From: Natronospirillum sp965602035
Lineage (GTDB): Bacteria > Pseudomonadota > Gammaproteobacteria > Pseudomonadales > Natronospirillaceae
Assembly: GCA_965602035.1 (NCBI GenBank)
Contig: OZ271919.1
Coordinates: 372,001-436,000, forward strand
Direction: 5' to 3'
Length of the DNA stretch: 64,000 nt
Below are positions 1 through 8,915 of this stretch, one piece after another. Every line of letters begins with the position of its first letter. Position 1 is the stretch's first letter. The notes below the pieces were generated by a model. It was not told where the DNA came from. It did not search any database and was given only the letters and a program-made list of their open reading frames with translations. Both the position numbers and the translations under genes were made by a program.

Positions 1-770
1 TGAGCCTCCCTGAGAGATCTCCGCGTATTCCGATAGCGGGAAAGTTGTCGCAACCAGTCATGAACAGCCTGGTCGCGTTCCGAGGCGGTTATCGCGCCGG
101 TTGTGAACGCCGACTCAGCAACAGACCGGAGTTTCCGCCGGTGGCCCAGCAAGTCTCGCTCCAGTGCCAGTGCGTCAGACTGGAACGCCCGCTCGACCAG
201 GCGTTCAATGGCCTGTTTCAACGCATTCTGACGGGCCTGTCTGACCGCCGCATGCTGCTGTTGATACCGAGCGCGCTCGCGTCGCTCCCGGGCCCCGGTG
301 ACTGACCGACGCCATCGGTGGAGCAATGGCTGTACGACACCGGCCGTCAGTGATTCGTTGTGGCTGACAACGTCGGGAAGCTTTGTACCGCTCAGCGTGC
401 TCTGTTCAGACTCGTAGCGCGAAACGGCCGTCAATGACAGTTGGCTGCCTATCGGCAGGCTGACGGATGAACGCCATTCCAGCTCCCGGGTCTGTGAATC
501 CGACGACTGATCATGCGCTGATCGCTCGCTCCCGGACAGGTCAATTGCCAGCTCACTGTCCGGAATGTACCAGGCTCGCGCGTTGTCCCAGCGGGCCAGA
601 TTATAGGGTAATCGGGCCTCGGCCGATCTGACCTCTGCCGAGCGCGAAATCATTGCACGCAGATAGTCTGCGAGTGCTGAGGACGCGCTGGCCGGAAGTG
701 CGCTGACTGATGTTCCTGTGGCCATGAGCCAGAGGCAGGCGCACCTGACGAACAGCTTACGGTGGCTCAT
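1..770 (-). CDS. TolC-like outer-membrane channel, type I secretion (3' end off window)
   Basis: Start of an outer-membrane efflux protein that would form the exit duct of the type I secretion system encoded just upstream. The reading frame is open from the ATG at 770 to the window edge (256 codons). It begins with a signal peptide (basic start MSHRKLF, hydrophobic stretch, probable cleavage near ALPASA) and continues with long, charged, helix-prone segments rich in Arg, Gln and Glu, typical of the TolC periplasmic barrel. The start overlaps the hlyD stop (ATGA), so the two genes are probably translationally coupled. The fold assignment rests on the signal peptide, helix pattern and position after ABC and HlyD genes. 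The C-terminal half is not in the window. Confidence 0.75.
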   Translation of the reverse strand, partial: MSHRKLFVRCACLWLMATGTSVSALPASASSALADYLRAMISRSAEVRSAEARLPYNLARWDNARAWYIPDSELAIDLSGSERSAHDQSSDSQTRELEWRSSVSLPIGSQLSLTAVSRYESEQSTLSGTKLPDVVSHNESLTAGVVQPLLHRWRRSVTGARERRERARYQQQHAAVRQARQNALKQAIERLVERAFQSDALALERDLLGHRRKLRSVAESAFTTGAITASERDQAVHDWLRQLSRYRNTRRSLREA

Positions 771-2134
771 GACGGCTCGGTCCAGGCCATGCGCAGGTGC
801 TCGGCGAAGGGATCAATCAGATAGTTGAGCAGGCGCCGCTGACCGGTCTGAATGCTTACCCGCAGTTGCAACCCCGGTCGGTCGAGACTGCTTGGCTGTC
901 CGTTAACGCCTCCTTCGATGCGCTGAACCTGGCCGCGCGCCCGATAAATGCCTGATTGTTCCGCGTCGCTTTCGGGGTCGATGGCCGTCAACCAGTCAAT
1001 GGTTCCATGCAGCACGCCGTGATCCTCGGCGGGCGAACCCGCTGCCACCGCCCGAAAGGTCATCCCCGGCTCCACCCATACAGCGTCTCGGGCCGGAATC
1101 CGGATCTCCAGATACAGTTGTTCCTGACGAAAAGAGGGACGCAGTTGCAGCAGTGTATCGCCACGGGAGACGAGCTCGTCGCGGCCCCGCACCTCGAGAG
1201 CGCTGACCAGCCCGTCAACCGGCGCCACGATCTGATGTTCCTTCAGGAGGTTTTCCCGTCGGACCAGTTCCGCACGAGCCTGCCGATAGTCAGTGGCCAG
1301 TTGTTGCAAGCGAGCCTTGTGCTCGGAACCGGCATTCGTCTGCCATGCCAGAAGCCGGGCGCGTTCGGCGGCGATGGCGTGCCGCAGCTCTTCCATGTTG
1401 CCCGACTGACGGTCCTTTTCCATGCGCAATGTCAGCCAGTCCGATCTGGCGTCGCGCTGCTGACTGTCAGATCGGGCGCCACTGCTTACGAGCGCTTGTG
1501 TCTTGCGAAGTTGGGTGGCGGCCAGATCGACACGCTCTGTCAGAACGGTGAACTGGCCACGGGCGGCGCCGAGCTGGCTTTCAAGATCCTCAATCGCCAG
1601 TTCACGGGCGCGTCGGGTATCGAGAATCTGCTGCCGGTAAAGGCTGGTGTCAGTGGGCGGCGTTGTATCGGGCAGAGTGGGTACCGATCTCTGGTGCGAC
1701 AGGGCATCCGGAAGCAGGGATTGTAACTCGGCAGCCAGCCGGTAGTGCTCGTTGACGATCTGGTCGATCTCTGCTTCCTGCTGTTCCACGCGCAGGCGAG
1801 TTTCTTCGCCATCGAGGGTAACCAGTGGCTGACCGGCCTGGACCGGTTCATCTTCACGAACGGCGATGGCGGCAATGCGACCGTCCACCGGGCTGCGCAC
1901 CGGGAACAGGCGCGCATCAGTCTCGAGATAACCGGCCGCCTCAACCAGCTTGTCGACGGTAACCAGATAACCGGCGGCGACAGACAGAGTAATCAGCAGA
2001 CAGACTGCCTGACTGATCCGGCGCAGGGTGCCCGGAGTCCGGAAGTGCCGGTGTTCGAGACCGGGGTGAATGAGATTGGCAGTCGCCCGGTCGGTTGTAA
2101 GGTCATCGGTTCCATGGAACGGGGCGGGCATCAT
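767..2134 (-). CDS. hlyD: HlyD-family periplasmic adaptor of type I secretion system
   Basis: Membrane-fusion protein of 455 aa linking the inner-membrane ABC exporter to the outer-membrane channel. A single N-terminal transmembrane segment lies around residues 42-60. A lipoyl half-motif follows (FPVRSPVDGRIAAI), then a long coiled-coil-prone region of about residues 105-310, then the second lipoyl half (IVAPVDGLVSALEV), and a beta-rich C-terminal part. This is the classical HlyD order. The start ATG overlaps the stop of the ABC gene by four bases, and its own stop overlaps the next start, so hlyB, hlyD and tolC form one tight operon. The substrate cannot be told from this protein. Confidence 0.9.
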   Translation of the reverse strand: MMPAPFHGTDDLTTDRATANLIHPGLEHRHFRTPGTLRRISQAVCLLITLSVAAGYLVTVDKLVEAAGYLETDARLFPVRSPVDGRIAAIAVREDEPVQAGQPLVTLDGEETRLRVEQQEAEIDQIVNEHYRLAAELQSLLPDALSHQRSVPTLPDTTPPTDTSLYRQQILDTRRARELAIEDLESQLGAARGQFTVLTERVDLAATQLRKTQALVSSGARSDSQQRDARSDWLTLRMEKDRQSGNMEELRHAIAAERARLLAWQTNAGSEHKARLQQLATDYRQARAELVRRENLLKEHQIVAPVDGLVSALEVRGRDELVSRGDTLLQLRPSFRQEQLYLEIRIPARDAVWVEPGMTFRAVAAGSPAEDHGVLHGTIDWLTAIDPESDAEQSGIYRARGQVQRIEGGVNGQPSSLDRPGLQLRVSIQTGQRRLLNYLIDPFAEHLRMAWTEPS

Positions 2135-4305
2135 GCCGGCTTATCCTGCGGCAGTGAACCTGCTGCCCGCACCAGCCGACGGTAGGCCGGCTCCGCGCCC
2201 ATGAGTTCATCGTGGGTACCAATGGCGATGACCCGGCCTTCGGCCATCATGGCAATGCGGTCGCAATCCGTCAGCGTCGACAACCGGTGCGCAATGATCA
2301 GCGCTGTACGCCCCTCACAGGCGCTCATGATTGTCTGTCGAATATCCGCCTCTGTTTTCGGATCCAGCGCACTGGTCGCCTCGTCGAAGATCAGAATGTC
2401 GCTGTCGCGCACCAGTGCCCGGGCAATGGCGAGCCGCTGGCGCTGCCCTCCGGACAGGTTGTCACCGTTCTCGCTGAGCGCGGTGTTGGCACCTTCGGGC
2501 AATGCCGCCACAAAGCTTCTGCAGTGGGCGGCGTCCAGCGCCTGGTCCAGTGCATTCTGCGGCGCGGTCAGCCGACCGAGTCGGGTGTTCCAGGCAACGG
2601 ATGTATTGAACAGAAAGCTGTGCTGAGGCACCGTGGCGATGCGTGCCCTGAGCAGGTATTGCGGCAGCACATCGACGTCCCGGTCGCCGATTCGCAACGT
2701 GCCGGACCAGGGCTGGTAGAAGCCCATAAGCAGGCTGGTCAGCGTGGATTTTCCGGAGCCACTGGCGCCGACAATGCCAAGGGTTTCACCGGCGCGCACA
2801 TCCAGGTCGAGGTTTCGAAGCACGGGAGAATCCGGTTCGTAGCCGAAAGTCACGCCCTTCAACTGAATATCACCCGTCAGACGGACAGAGTGGTCACAGT
2901 CGGCGGATGCTGCTGCCGAAGCGTGTGCAAGCTCTCCCAGTTTCCGCTGGGCCAGCCGGAAATTGGCCCAGCCCTGGCCAGTCATGACCAGAGACACCAG
3001 TGGTTGAACCACGTTGTTGGCCAGCATATTGAATGCAATCAACTGCCCGATGGTCATTGCCTGTGAAAACACTGCCTGCGCACCGAAAAAGATCACAGCC
3101 AGCGTGATCAACTGACTCTGAAAGCCGACAACAGCGCTGACGATGGTATTCAGCCGGTCGACCCGGAACTGGCCGTGGAGGGCATCACTCATGGCGGCGC
3201 GTGTACGGTGCAGAAAGTAGTGTTCGTTGGTCAGGCTCTTGATGGTCCTTATGCCCTTGAGCAGCTCGATCGTGGCCGACTGAAACCGTGCGTCAAAGTG
3301 ATAGGCCTGCATCACGCGGGCGCGCAGTGGCAACAGTGAACCGGCGACAGTGAGCGTCATGAAAGCACTGATGGCCAGTACGATCAGCGTGAGCGACGGG
3401 CTGTAGACGAACAGCAATGGAACAATCACGAACAGCGACAGAAGCGATACCAGTGAGCCGAGCAATTGGCGTGTCAGAAATTGCGTGGACTCCTCAATCT
3501 GTTCTACCAGCTTGGTGAGATCACCGACGGTCCGGCGGTCAAAATAGGGAATGTCCATATACAGGAGGCGACCGAACACGGTTCCTCCCAGCGCTGAGGC
3601 ATATCGGGCCGACAGTACATGCTCCTGATAATCCCGATAGCACTGGAGCAGGCTGGTCGCCAGTGCCCCGGCGAGGAGAAACCCGGCGAGCACCAGCAAC
3701 GACCCCTGCGCCTGATACGGCAGAATCTTGTCCGCGAAAGTCTGAAAGCCAAGCGGCGTTACTACGCCCAGAAACGCCACCATCATGGAGATAAGGAGAA
3801 TACTGCGAATCAGCGGTCCGTGGCGCCGAAACTCCTTCCAGAGAGGATCACCGCCGGCGGGGTCAAATGCCTTCCCGTGCGCGGACTCCGACGGGACCGG
3901 ATCTGCTCCGGTCGGCGTCGGGGCGGGCGCACAGGCCAGTAAGGGTTCGGTCAGCGCCAGCTCTCGCCTGATGCGCCGCCACGAACCAATGGCGGCCGGT
4001 GGCGCGGATGGTTCGAGCGATGTCACGGGCCAGGCCTGCCACCGCCTGTCCTGACGGGTGAGCAGAAAGGCAGCTCCGTGACCATCGAAACCGAACAGAC
4101 GGGTATTGGCCACCGTGTCGTGCGGCAGCGTCCACTGGCAGGAAAGACCGCTGGTCTCCAGTAACCGTTCGATCAGATCGGCCATTGACACTACCAGGTC
4201 AGCGTCAACCTGCATTTCCGGGCAACAGAGCGGCACGTGCCACAGGCGTGCCAGGTACTGGTCGATGGCAACGGCGGTGTCCGCACTCAGACGATCAGGC
4301 AACAT
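2131..4305 (-). CDS. Type I secretion ABC transporter (HlyB-like)
   Basis: Inner-membrane exporter of 724 aa using ATP to push a substrate with a C-terminal signal through the type I channel. An unusual N-terminal region of about 165 aa comes first; it lacks a recognisable peptidase C39 cysteine, so it is at most a C39-like docking domain. The membrane domain spans about residues 168-433. The nucleotide-binding domain has Walker A GASGSGKST (513-521), signature LSGGQ (617-621), Walker B ILIFDEA (637-643) and the switch His in IIAHRLS. I chose the ATG at 4305, which overlaps the end of the hlyC-like gene by 11 bases. An in-frame TTG at 4356 would add 17 residues but has no visible ribosome binding site. 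Confidence 0.88.
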   Translation of the reverse strand: MLPDRLSADTAVAIDQYLARLWHVPLCCPEMQVDADLVVSMADLIERLLETSGLSCQWTLPHDTVANTRLFGFDGHGAAFLLTRQDRRWQAWPVTSLEPSAPPAAIGSWRRIRRELALTEPLLACAPAPTPTGADPVPSESAHGKAFDPAGGDPLWKEFRRHGPLIRSILLISMMVAFLGVVTPLGFQTFADKILPYQAQGSLLVLAGFLLAGALATSLLQCYRDYQEHVLSARYASALGGTVFGRLLYMDIPYFDRRTVGDLTKLVEQIEESTQFLTRQLLGSLVSLLSLFVIVPLLFVYSPSLTLIVLAISAFMTLTVAGSLLPLRARVMQAYHFDARFQSATIELLKGIRTIKSLTNEHYFLHRTRAAMSDALHGQFRVDRLNTIVSAVVGFQSQLITLAVIFFGAQAVFSQAMTIGQLIAFNMLANNVVQPLVSLVMTGQGWANFRLAQRKLGELAHASAAASADCDHSVRLTGDIQLKGVTFGYEPDSPVLRNLDLDVRAGETLGIVGASGSGKSTLTSLLMGFYQPWSGTLRIGDRDVDVLPQYLLRARIATVPQHSFLFNTSVAWNTRLGRLTAPQNALDQALDAAHCRSFVAALPEGANTALSENGDNLSGGQRQRLAIARALVRDSDILIFDEATSALDPKTEADIRQTIMSACEGRTALIIAHRLSTLTDCDRIAMMAEGRVIAIGTHDELMGAEPAYRRLVRAAGSLPQDKPA

Positions 4306-4750
4306 GGCCGGCAGCCCCCGGAACGAGCCCGGCGGTTCGGCGCACTGTTCCGACAATGGTCCGGCGCAAACCGAACCAGGTGCCCGGGTTGTCGTCGCGC
4401 TGTCGCAGAAGCCGAGTCATCGACCGGGCATGCCCCCACGGCGCGATAAAGTCGGCGATATAAAGATGTGGTCCGGCTCGCCATTCGCTGAACGGGAGCG
4501 GCTGCGAATCCGCCATCAGGATCTGCGCACCGTCAGTGGTAACCCAGGCCCAGGACACAAAGCCAACCAGGTTCTGCGCCTGATCGCAGAACAATTGAAA
4601 TTGATTCAGCATCAGTGGTGGCCGGATATCCTCGGCAAGCGCCTGCACCGGCCAGTTGGCGTGAAGCTCTGACTCCACCAGAAGCCGGGCTGTGTAGCCG
4701 AGAGCCTGGTAGTAGGACACTGGCTGAACTCGTTGGATCATATTGGTCAT
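4295..4750 (-). CDS. HlyC-family toxin-activating lysine acyltransferase
   Basis: Cytoplasmic acyltransferase of 151 aa, first gene of the secretion operon. HlyC enzymes move a fatty acyl chain from acyl carrier protein to internal lysines of an RTX protein before export. Family hallmarks are visible: LHANWPV with the presumed catalytic His30 (E. coli HlyC has LHRNWPV), the Trp-rich FVSWAWV strand, and YIADFIAPWGH with Asp100 matching the essential HlyC Asp92 in WIAPFG. The start at 4750 has AGGGAAG seven bases upstream; the frame stays open further upstream, but that part looks non-coding. An HlyC gene implies an acylated RTX substrate, yet none is encoded next to it in this window. Confidence 0.88.
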   Translation of the reverse strand: MTNMIQRVQPVSYYQALGYTARLLVESELHANWPVQALAEDIRPPLMLNQFQLFCDQAQNLVGFVSWAWVTTDGAQILMADSQPLPFSEWRAGPHLYIADFIAPWGHARSMTRLLRQRDDNPGTWFGLRRTIVGTVRRTAGLVPGAAGHVA

Positions 4751-4929
4751 AGTGCGGCTTCCCTGCCCGTGAATGTGGATTCCGTTCCAGCAGGGGTTAC
4801 TGTGCCTGCCGTCCGGAGGGGAAAACAGGCACAAACCGAACACGGATTGCCCTGGAAAGTGACATGTTTCCTGCCTGATCAGCCGTTCAGCCTCAAGCAG
4901 ATTGCCTGCGCCGGGCGAAATCACTACGA

Positions 4930-4943
4930 TGTAATCGCTTTCA
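4930..4943 (+). promoter_or_regulatory. LacI-family operator upstream of GH3 gene
   Basis: TGTAATCGCTTTCA fits the LacI/CcpA-type consensus TGWAANCGNTNWCA at every defined position, with the central CG and matching arms. It lies 29 bases before the glycosidase start and just upstream of a possible -10 element (TAATTAT, 4945-4951), so bound repressor would block transcription. The regulator gene is not in the window. The assignment is by pattern only. Confidence 0.6.
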
Positions 4944-4972
4944 GTAATTATCTGACCAACTGAGGTGTCGCT

Positions 4973-7237
4973 ATGCCCCGTGTCCCATTCAGCCCGACCG
5001 CCGTTCTGGCCGACATGACGACCGACGAAAAAGTGCAACTGCTGTGTGGAGCGGATGCCTGGCACCTGCACGGTGTGCCTCGACTGGGTGTCGCCGGAAT
5101 GACCCTGACGGATGGCCCGCACGGTGTTCGTCTTACAGAGGCTCAGGCACTGAGCGAAGACACTGTGGCCGCAACGGTGTTTCCGGTCGAGTCGGCGATG
5201 GCAAACAGTTGGAACCCGTCGCTGTTATCGGCCATCGGCAGCGCGATCGGCCGGGAAGCCCGTCATCTGGGCGTTGGTGTGATACTTGGGCCCGGGCTCA
5301 ACGGCAAGCGAAGCCCGCTGGGCGGTCGTAATTTCGAGTACTTTTCGGAAGACCCGCAGCTGACCGCGGAGCTGGCTACGGCTTATGTGAGCGGCATGCA
5401 GGAACAGGGGGTGGGGGCCTGCATCAAACACTTTGTCGGCAACGAGCAGGAGACTCGACGATTCCTGATCAACGCCGAGATAGACGAACGAACACTACAG
5501 GAGTTGTATGTATTTCCCTTCGCCCAGGTGATTCGTCGCGCGTCTCCCTGGACCATCATGGGCGCCTACAACGGGGTAAACGGCACGTACGCGTGCCAGA
5601 ATCCGGACATTCTGCAACGAATTCTGCGCGAACAGCTCGGATTCACGGGGCTCGTCATGTCCGACTGGTCGGCTGTCCAGGATAAGGAAGCGGCACACAG
5701 TGCCGGGCTTGATCTGGAAATGCCCGGCCCGCAGGAGCGGGATAATGAACTCCTGAGCGCCATCGCGGGAGGCCGTGTCAGCGAGGAAACCCTGGATCAA
5801 CGGGCCCTTCAGGTACTGAACCTGCTGGCAAGGGTACAGTCCTGTCCGTCCGCTGACGTGCCGGTGGACTGGGACAGCCATCATGAGCTCGCCGTGCGGG
5901 CGGCAACGGAAGGGCTTGTGCTGTTGAGAAATGAACAATCCGCGCTGCCGTTTCGCACTTCCCAGTCGCTGGCAGTGATCGGGCATTTCGCGCAGGTGCC
6001 CCGGTTCCAGGGAGGTGGCAGTTCCCATATGAATCCGCGTGAACTGGATGTGCCTCTGAGTGCTCTGTGCCGCCGCTGGGGCGAGGGAAATATCAGCTAT
6101 CGCCCGGGGTATCATGGGGTCGAGGTTACCGATGAACTGATCGCTGATGCGGTCGAGGCTGCACGAGAGGCGGATCAGGTAGTTCTGTTCACTGGCACGA
6201 CAGACAGCATGGAGAGCGAGGGCTTCGACCGTGCTGATATGAAACTCGCCCCGGGGCACCTGCGGCTCATCGAAGCCGTGAGTGCCGTGAACAATCGGGT
6301 GGCGGTTGTGCTGCACGCCGGTTCCGCCATGGAAATCTGCCAGTTTGAAACGGACGTACAGGCGATCCTGCTTGCCGGTCTCGGCGGCGAGGGCGGTGGT
6401 GAGGCGATTGCGCGCGTACTGGCGGGCGAGGTCTCGCCGAGCGGGCGGCTGGCGGAATCATGGCCGGTCCGGCTGGAGCATAACCCGACGTATGAAACCT
6501 TTCCTGGCTCGAAAACCACTGTTGCCTACCAGGAAGGCCTTTTTACCGGCTACCGCTACTATGACTCCAAGGTGTTGCCGGTGCAGTATCCGTTCGGTTT
6601 TGGTTTGAGCTATTCCCGGTTTGAGTACATCGATCCGGAAGTATCCGTCCACGCCGGAACCGAACCCGGACTGGTAGGAGGCCGAGTGGTGGTGACGGTG
6701 ACCAATAGCGGGTCGACCGCCGCCGCTGATGTGGTTCAGGTCTATATTCACGACCGCGAAAGTACCTGTCGTCGTCCGGTGCATGAACTCAAGGGGTTCG
6801 CGAAGACCCGCACGCTGGAGCCGGGAGAGTCGGAACGGGTCGAGGTCCCACTGGACGACTATGCATTCGCGTATTATGTACCGCATCTCGGCCGGTTCGC
6901 TGCAGAGAGCGGTGCCTTTGACATCGAGATCGGGGCATCTTCCCGTGACATCCGGCTGCGGGAAACGGTTCATGTAACATCTGACATCGAAGTACGGATT
7001 CACCCGACACTCAACGATACGGTGCAGGAGTGGCTTGACGACAGCCGGACCCGACCATTGATGCAGGATATCCTGGACGAAATCAGTATGCATGAAGGGC
7101 ATCTGATGTATGCCATCGTGCTCGGGTTCCCCATTCCCACCCTGATCAAGGGGCTAGGCTGGATGGGTTATGACCGGGCCACCGCCGAGCGCGTTTATCA
7201 GCGGCTGGCCGCGGCCGTGCCAGCTTCGTCCGGCTGA
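4973..7237 (+). CDS. Glycoside hydrolase family 3 beta-glycosidase
   Basis: Retaining exo-glycosidase of 754 aa, probably a beta-glucosidase or related enzyme. The N-terminal barrel carries LTDGPHGVR (45-53), the KHF-NEQE motif (152-160) and LVMSDW with the predicted nucleophile Asp231. The second alpha/beta domain follows (ETDVQAILLAGLGGEGGGEA region), then a fibronectin-III-like C-terminal domain (VTVTNSGSTAAADVVQVYI). There is no signal peptide, so it should act in the cytoplasm on imported oligosaccharides. It is transcribed away from the secretion operon behind a LacI-type operator, fitting induction by sugar. Its 3' end overlaps the convergent glycosyltransferase gene by 40 bases. The sugar specificity cannot be read from sequence. 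Confidence 0.92.
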   Translation: MPRVPFSPTAVLADMTTDEKVQLLCGADAWHLHGVPRLGVAGMTLTDGPHGVRLTEAQALSEDTVAATVFPVESAMANSWNPSLLSAIGSAIGREARHLGVGVILGPGLNGKRSPLGGRNFEYFSEDPQLTAELATAYVSGMQEQGVGACIKHFVGNEQETRRFLINAEIDERTLQELYVFPFAQVIRRASPWTIMGAYNGVNGTYACQNPDILQRILREQLGFTGLVMSDWSAVQDKEAAHSAGLDLEMPGPQERDNELLSAIAGGRVSEETLDQRALQVLNLLARVQSCPSADVPVDWDSHHELAVRAATEGLVLLRNEQSALPFRTSQSLAVIGHFAQVPRFQGGGSSHMNPRELDVPLSALCRRWGEGNISYRPGYHGVEVTDELIADAVEAAREADQVVLFTGTTDSMESEGFDRADMKLAPGHLRLIEAVSAVNNRVAVVLHAGSAMEICQFETDVQAILLAGLGGEGGGEAIARVLAGEVSPSGRLAESWPVRLEHNPTYETFPGSKTTVAYQEGLFTGYRYYDSKVLPVQYPFGFGLSYSRFEYIDPEVSVHAGTEPGLVGGRVVVTVTNSGSTAAADVVQVYIHDRESTCRRPVHELKGFAKTRTLEPGESERVEVPLDDYAFAYYVPHLGRFAAESGAFDIEIGASSRDIRLRETVHVTSDIEVRIHPTLNDTVQEWLDDSRTRPLMQDILDEISMHEGHLMYAIVLGFPIPTLIKGLGWMGYDRATAERVYQRLAAAVPASSG

Positions 7238-8301
7238 AGGTCAGCGGCGGAGTCCAGCGGCTGGCCCGCCCCGAATGAGGCTTTGCCCCAGAGTTCGCGA
7301 CAGAGCGCTTCCGGCGAGGGGCGGTCAGCCGCCACCAGCCAGCGGGCTAGCACGTCGGCGACGTCCGGGTAGATGACCCGAGTCGCTCGTCCGGTTTTGA
7401 GCCAGTGGCGTACCCGGTCGCTGTTGAGCCGGTCGCAGGCGTCGCCCCAACCCAGTTGCTGCAGGGCCAGCGCGTTGGACTCCTGTTCCATCTGGCCGTT
7501 GGTCGGCTTTACCAGCAGACGGCGTCCCAGGCTGAGTGCTTCTGATGCCAGTTCGAAGCCGGCACCGCAGATAACCGATGGGCATTGCTGCAGGCGTGCC
7601 TGAAAACTGGCACGGCCAGGTGGATGGACATGCACCGGTCCGTAGAGGCCCGAGGTGAGCTGGGCGGTGAAGAAGTGGAAGCGGTACCCGTCGATCTGTC
7701 TGAGTGTAGCCAGTACGTCACCGGCTTCGTCGAACGGTAGATAGACCAGTACCGCATGTGGGTCGGGCAGGCTCTGCGATGCCGCACTCGGCGGTTCTAC
7801 CAGTGGCGGCAGAATCGGCTGATCGAAATGGTACCAGTGTGATCCCAGCGACAGTCCGGCCGGCGCAAACCAGCGCATGAGCAACCAGGCCGGCAGGTTC
7901 GCATTGGCGAACGGGATACGATGCCGAAAGGCGTACTGATGGCCGATCCCGATGCTGGGTGTACCCTGCGACCGGGCTGCCCAGGCCGTGACAGGTTCGA
8001 AATCCGTGATCACGAGGTCGTACTCCGAGGTATCCAACTGGCGGATATCTCTGGCCAGACGGCGCAGCCTGGCCCGGCGAAGGGTTTGCAGCGGTTGCAG
8101 TCTGCCGTGTCGCACCACGAATGTCAGGCCTTCACGCCAGATGAAATCACCGAACGGGGCCATTTCGAACAGATCCTGGCGCGGTCGCCCCGAGAACAGA
8201 TAATCGACGGTCGCACCGGCGCGCTCCAGAGCCGGCCCTAGGCAACGCGCCCGCGTAATGTGCCCGTTGCCGGTCGCCTGAACACCATAGAGTATTTTCA
8301 T
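7198..8301 (-). CDS. MJ1255/VC2487-family glycosyltransferase-like protein
   Basis: Predicted GT-B-fold glycosyltransferase of 367 aa. It opens with MKILYGVQATGNGHITRA, the N-terminal loop of the MJ1255/VC2487 family, and has a typical donor-side region (CGAGFELASEALSLGRRLLV, then EQESNALALQQLG). Such proteins resemble MurG and lipid glycosyltransferases, but their substrate is not established. The start ATG at 8301 overlaps the phosphatase stop (ATGA), arguing for coupled expression and against the longer frame that begins at 8325. With the PAP2 phosphatase it may act on a lipid or undecaprenyl-linked sugar; that link is inference from operon context. Confidence 0.75.
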   Translation of the reverse strand: MKILYGVQATGNGHITRARCLGPALERAGATVDYLFSGRPRQDLFEMAPFGDFIWREGLTFVVRHGRLQPLQTLRRARLRRLARDIRQLDTSEYDLVITDFEPVTAWAARSQGTPSIGIGHQYAFRHRIPFANANLPAWLLMRWFAPAGLSLGSHWYHFDQPILPPLVEPPSAASQSLPDPHAVLVYLPFDEAGDVLATLRQIDGYRFHFFTAQLTSGLYGPVHVHPPGRASFQARLQQCPSVICGAGFELASEALSLGRRLLVKPTNGQMEQESNALALQQLGWGDACDRLNSDRVRHWLKTGRATRVIYPDVADVLARWLVAADRPSPEALCRELWGKASFGAGQPLDSAADLQPDEAGTAAASR

Positions 8302-8885
8302 ACCATGAAATCTCCCAGAATCCACCAGGCCACCGCGGTACCCAGAATGGCACCCACGACGGTGTCCGTCGGAAAGTGCACGCCCAGAAAAATTCGCGAC
8401 AGCGCCACGGAAATGGCCCAGCCATACCAGGCGAACGCGGCGGCGGGCATGACCTGTGTCATGAGCCAGGCGAAGAGAAATGCTCCGGACGTGTGACCGG
8501 AGGGGAAACTGAATTCATCGGATGGGCGGATGAAGCTGCGGAAGCCATTAATGGCCTCCTGCGGGCGGTGGCGGCGGAAGCTGTTCTTGCCGCAGAAATA
8601 AACGAGGCGCTCCACACTGAATGCCATCGCCACAGCGGCGATCTGTTCGGTTGTGAAGTCGGGGAGCCAGTACCAGAGCAAAAGCGTGAGCGCGACATAC
8701 AGGGGCCCATCGGCCGACCGCGACAGGTAGCGACTGACTGCGGTACACCGTGCCCGTGATGGGCGGTCCATGAACCAGATGAATGCTCTCAGATCGAGCT
8801 GGTGGATACCCGCAAGCAATCGCATAGCGCCTGCCCTCCCCATGACGACTGCAGAGAGTCTGTCAGGAGAGGGTGACAGTGACAT
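8298..8885 (-). CDS. PAP2-family membrane phosphatase
   Basis: Integral membrane phosphatase of 195 aa, likely acting on a phospholipid or undecaprenyl pyrophosphate at the periplasmic face. The three PAP2 signature motifs are present in order: KNSFRRHRP, PSGHTSG with the catalytic His, and SRIFLGVHFPTD with the second His and the Asp. Hydrophobic segments surround them. It is the first gene of a two-gene operon with the downstream glycosyltransferase. The start at 8885 (MSLSPS) has only a weak ribosome binding site, and internal ATGs at codons 15 and 21 are alternatives. Confidence 0.85.
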   Translation of the reverse strand: MSLSPSPDRLSAVVMGRAGAMRLLAGIHQLDLRAFIWFMDRPSRARCTAVSRYLSRSADGPLYVALTLLLWYWLPDFTTEQIAAVAMAFSVERLVYFCGKNSFRRHRPQEAINGFRSFIRPSDEFSFPSGHTSGAFLFAWLMTQVMPAAAFAWYGWAISVALSRIFLGVHFPTDTVVGAILGTAVAWWILGDFMV

Positions 8886-8915
8886 TTCATTCCGGTGACA
8901 TTTTTATGACGCCGA

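Noticed and set aside
956..1726. 256-codon plus-strand open frame across hlyD
   Set aside because: Antisense to a clear HlyD gene in a coupled operon; no motif or ribosome binding site.
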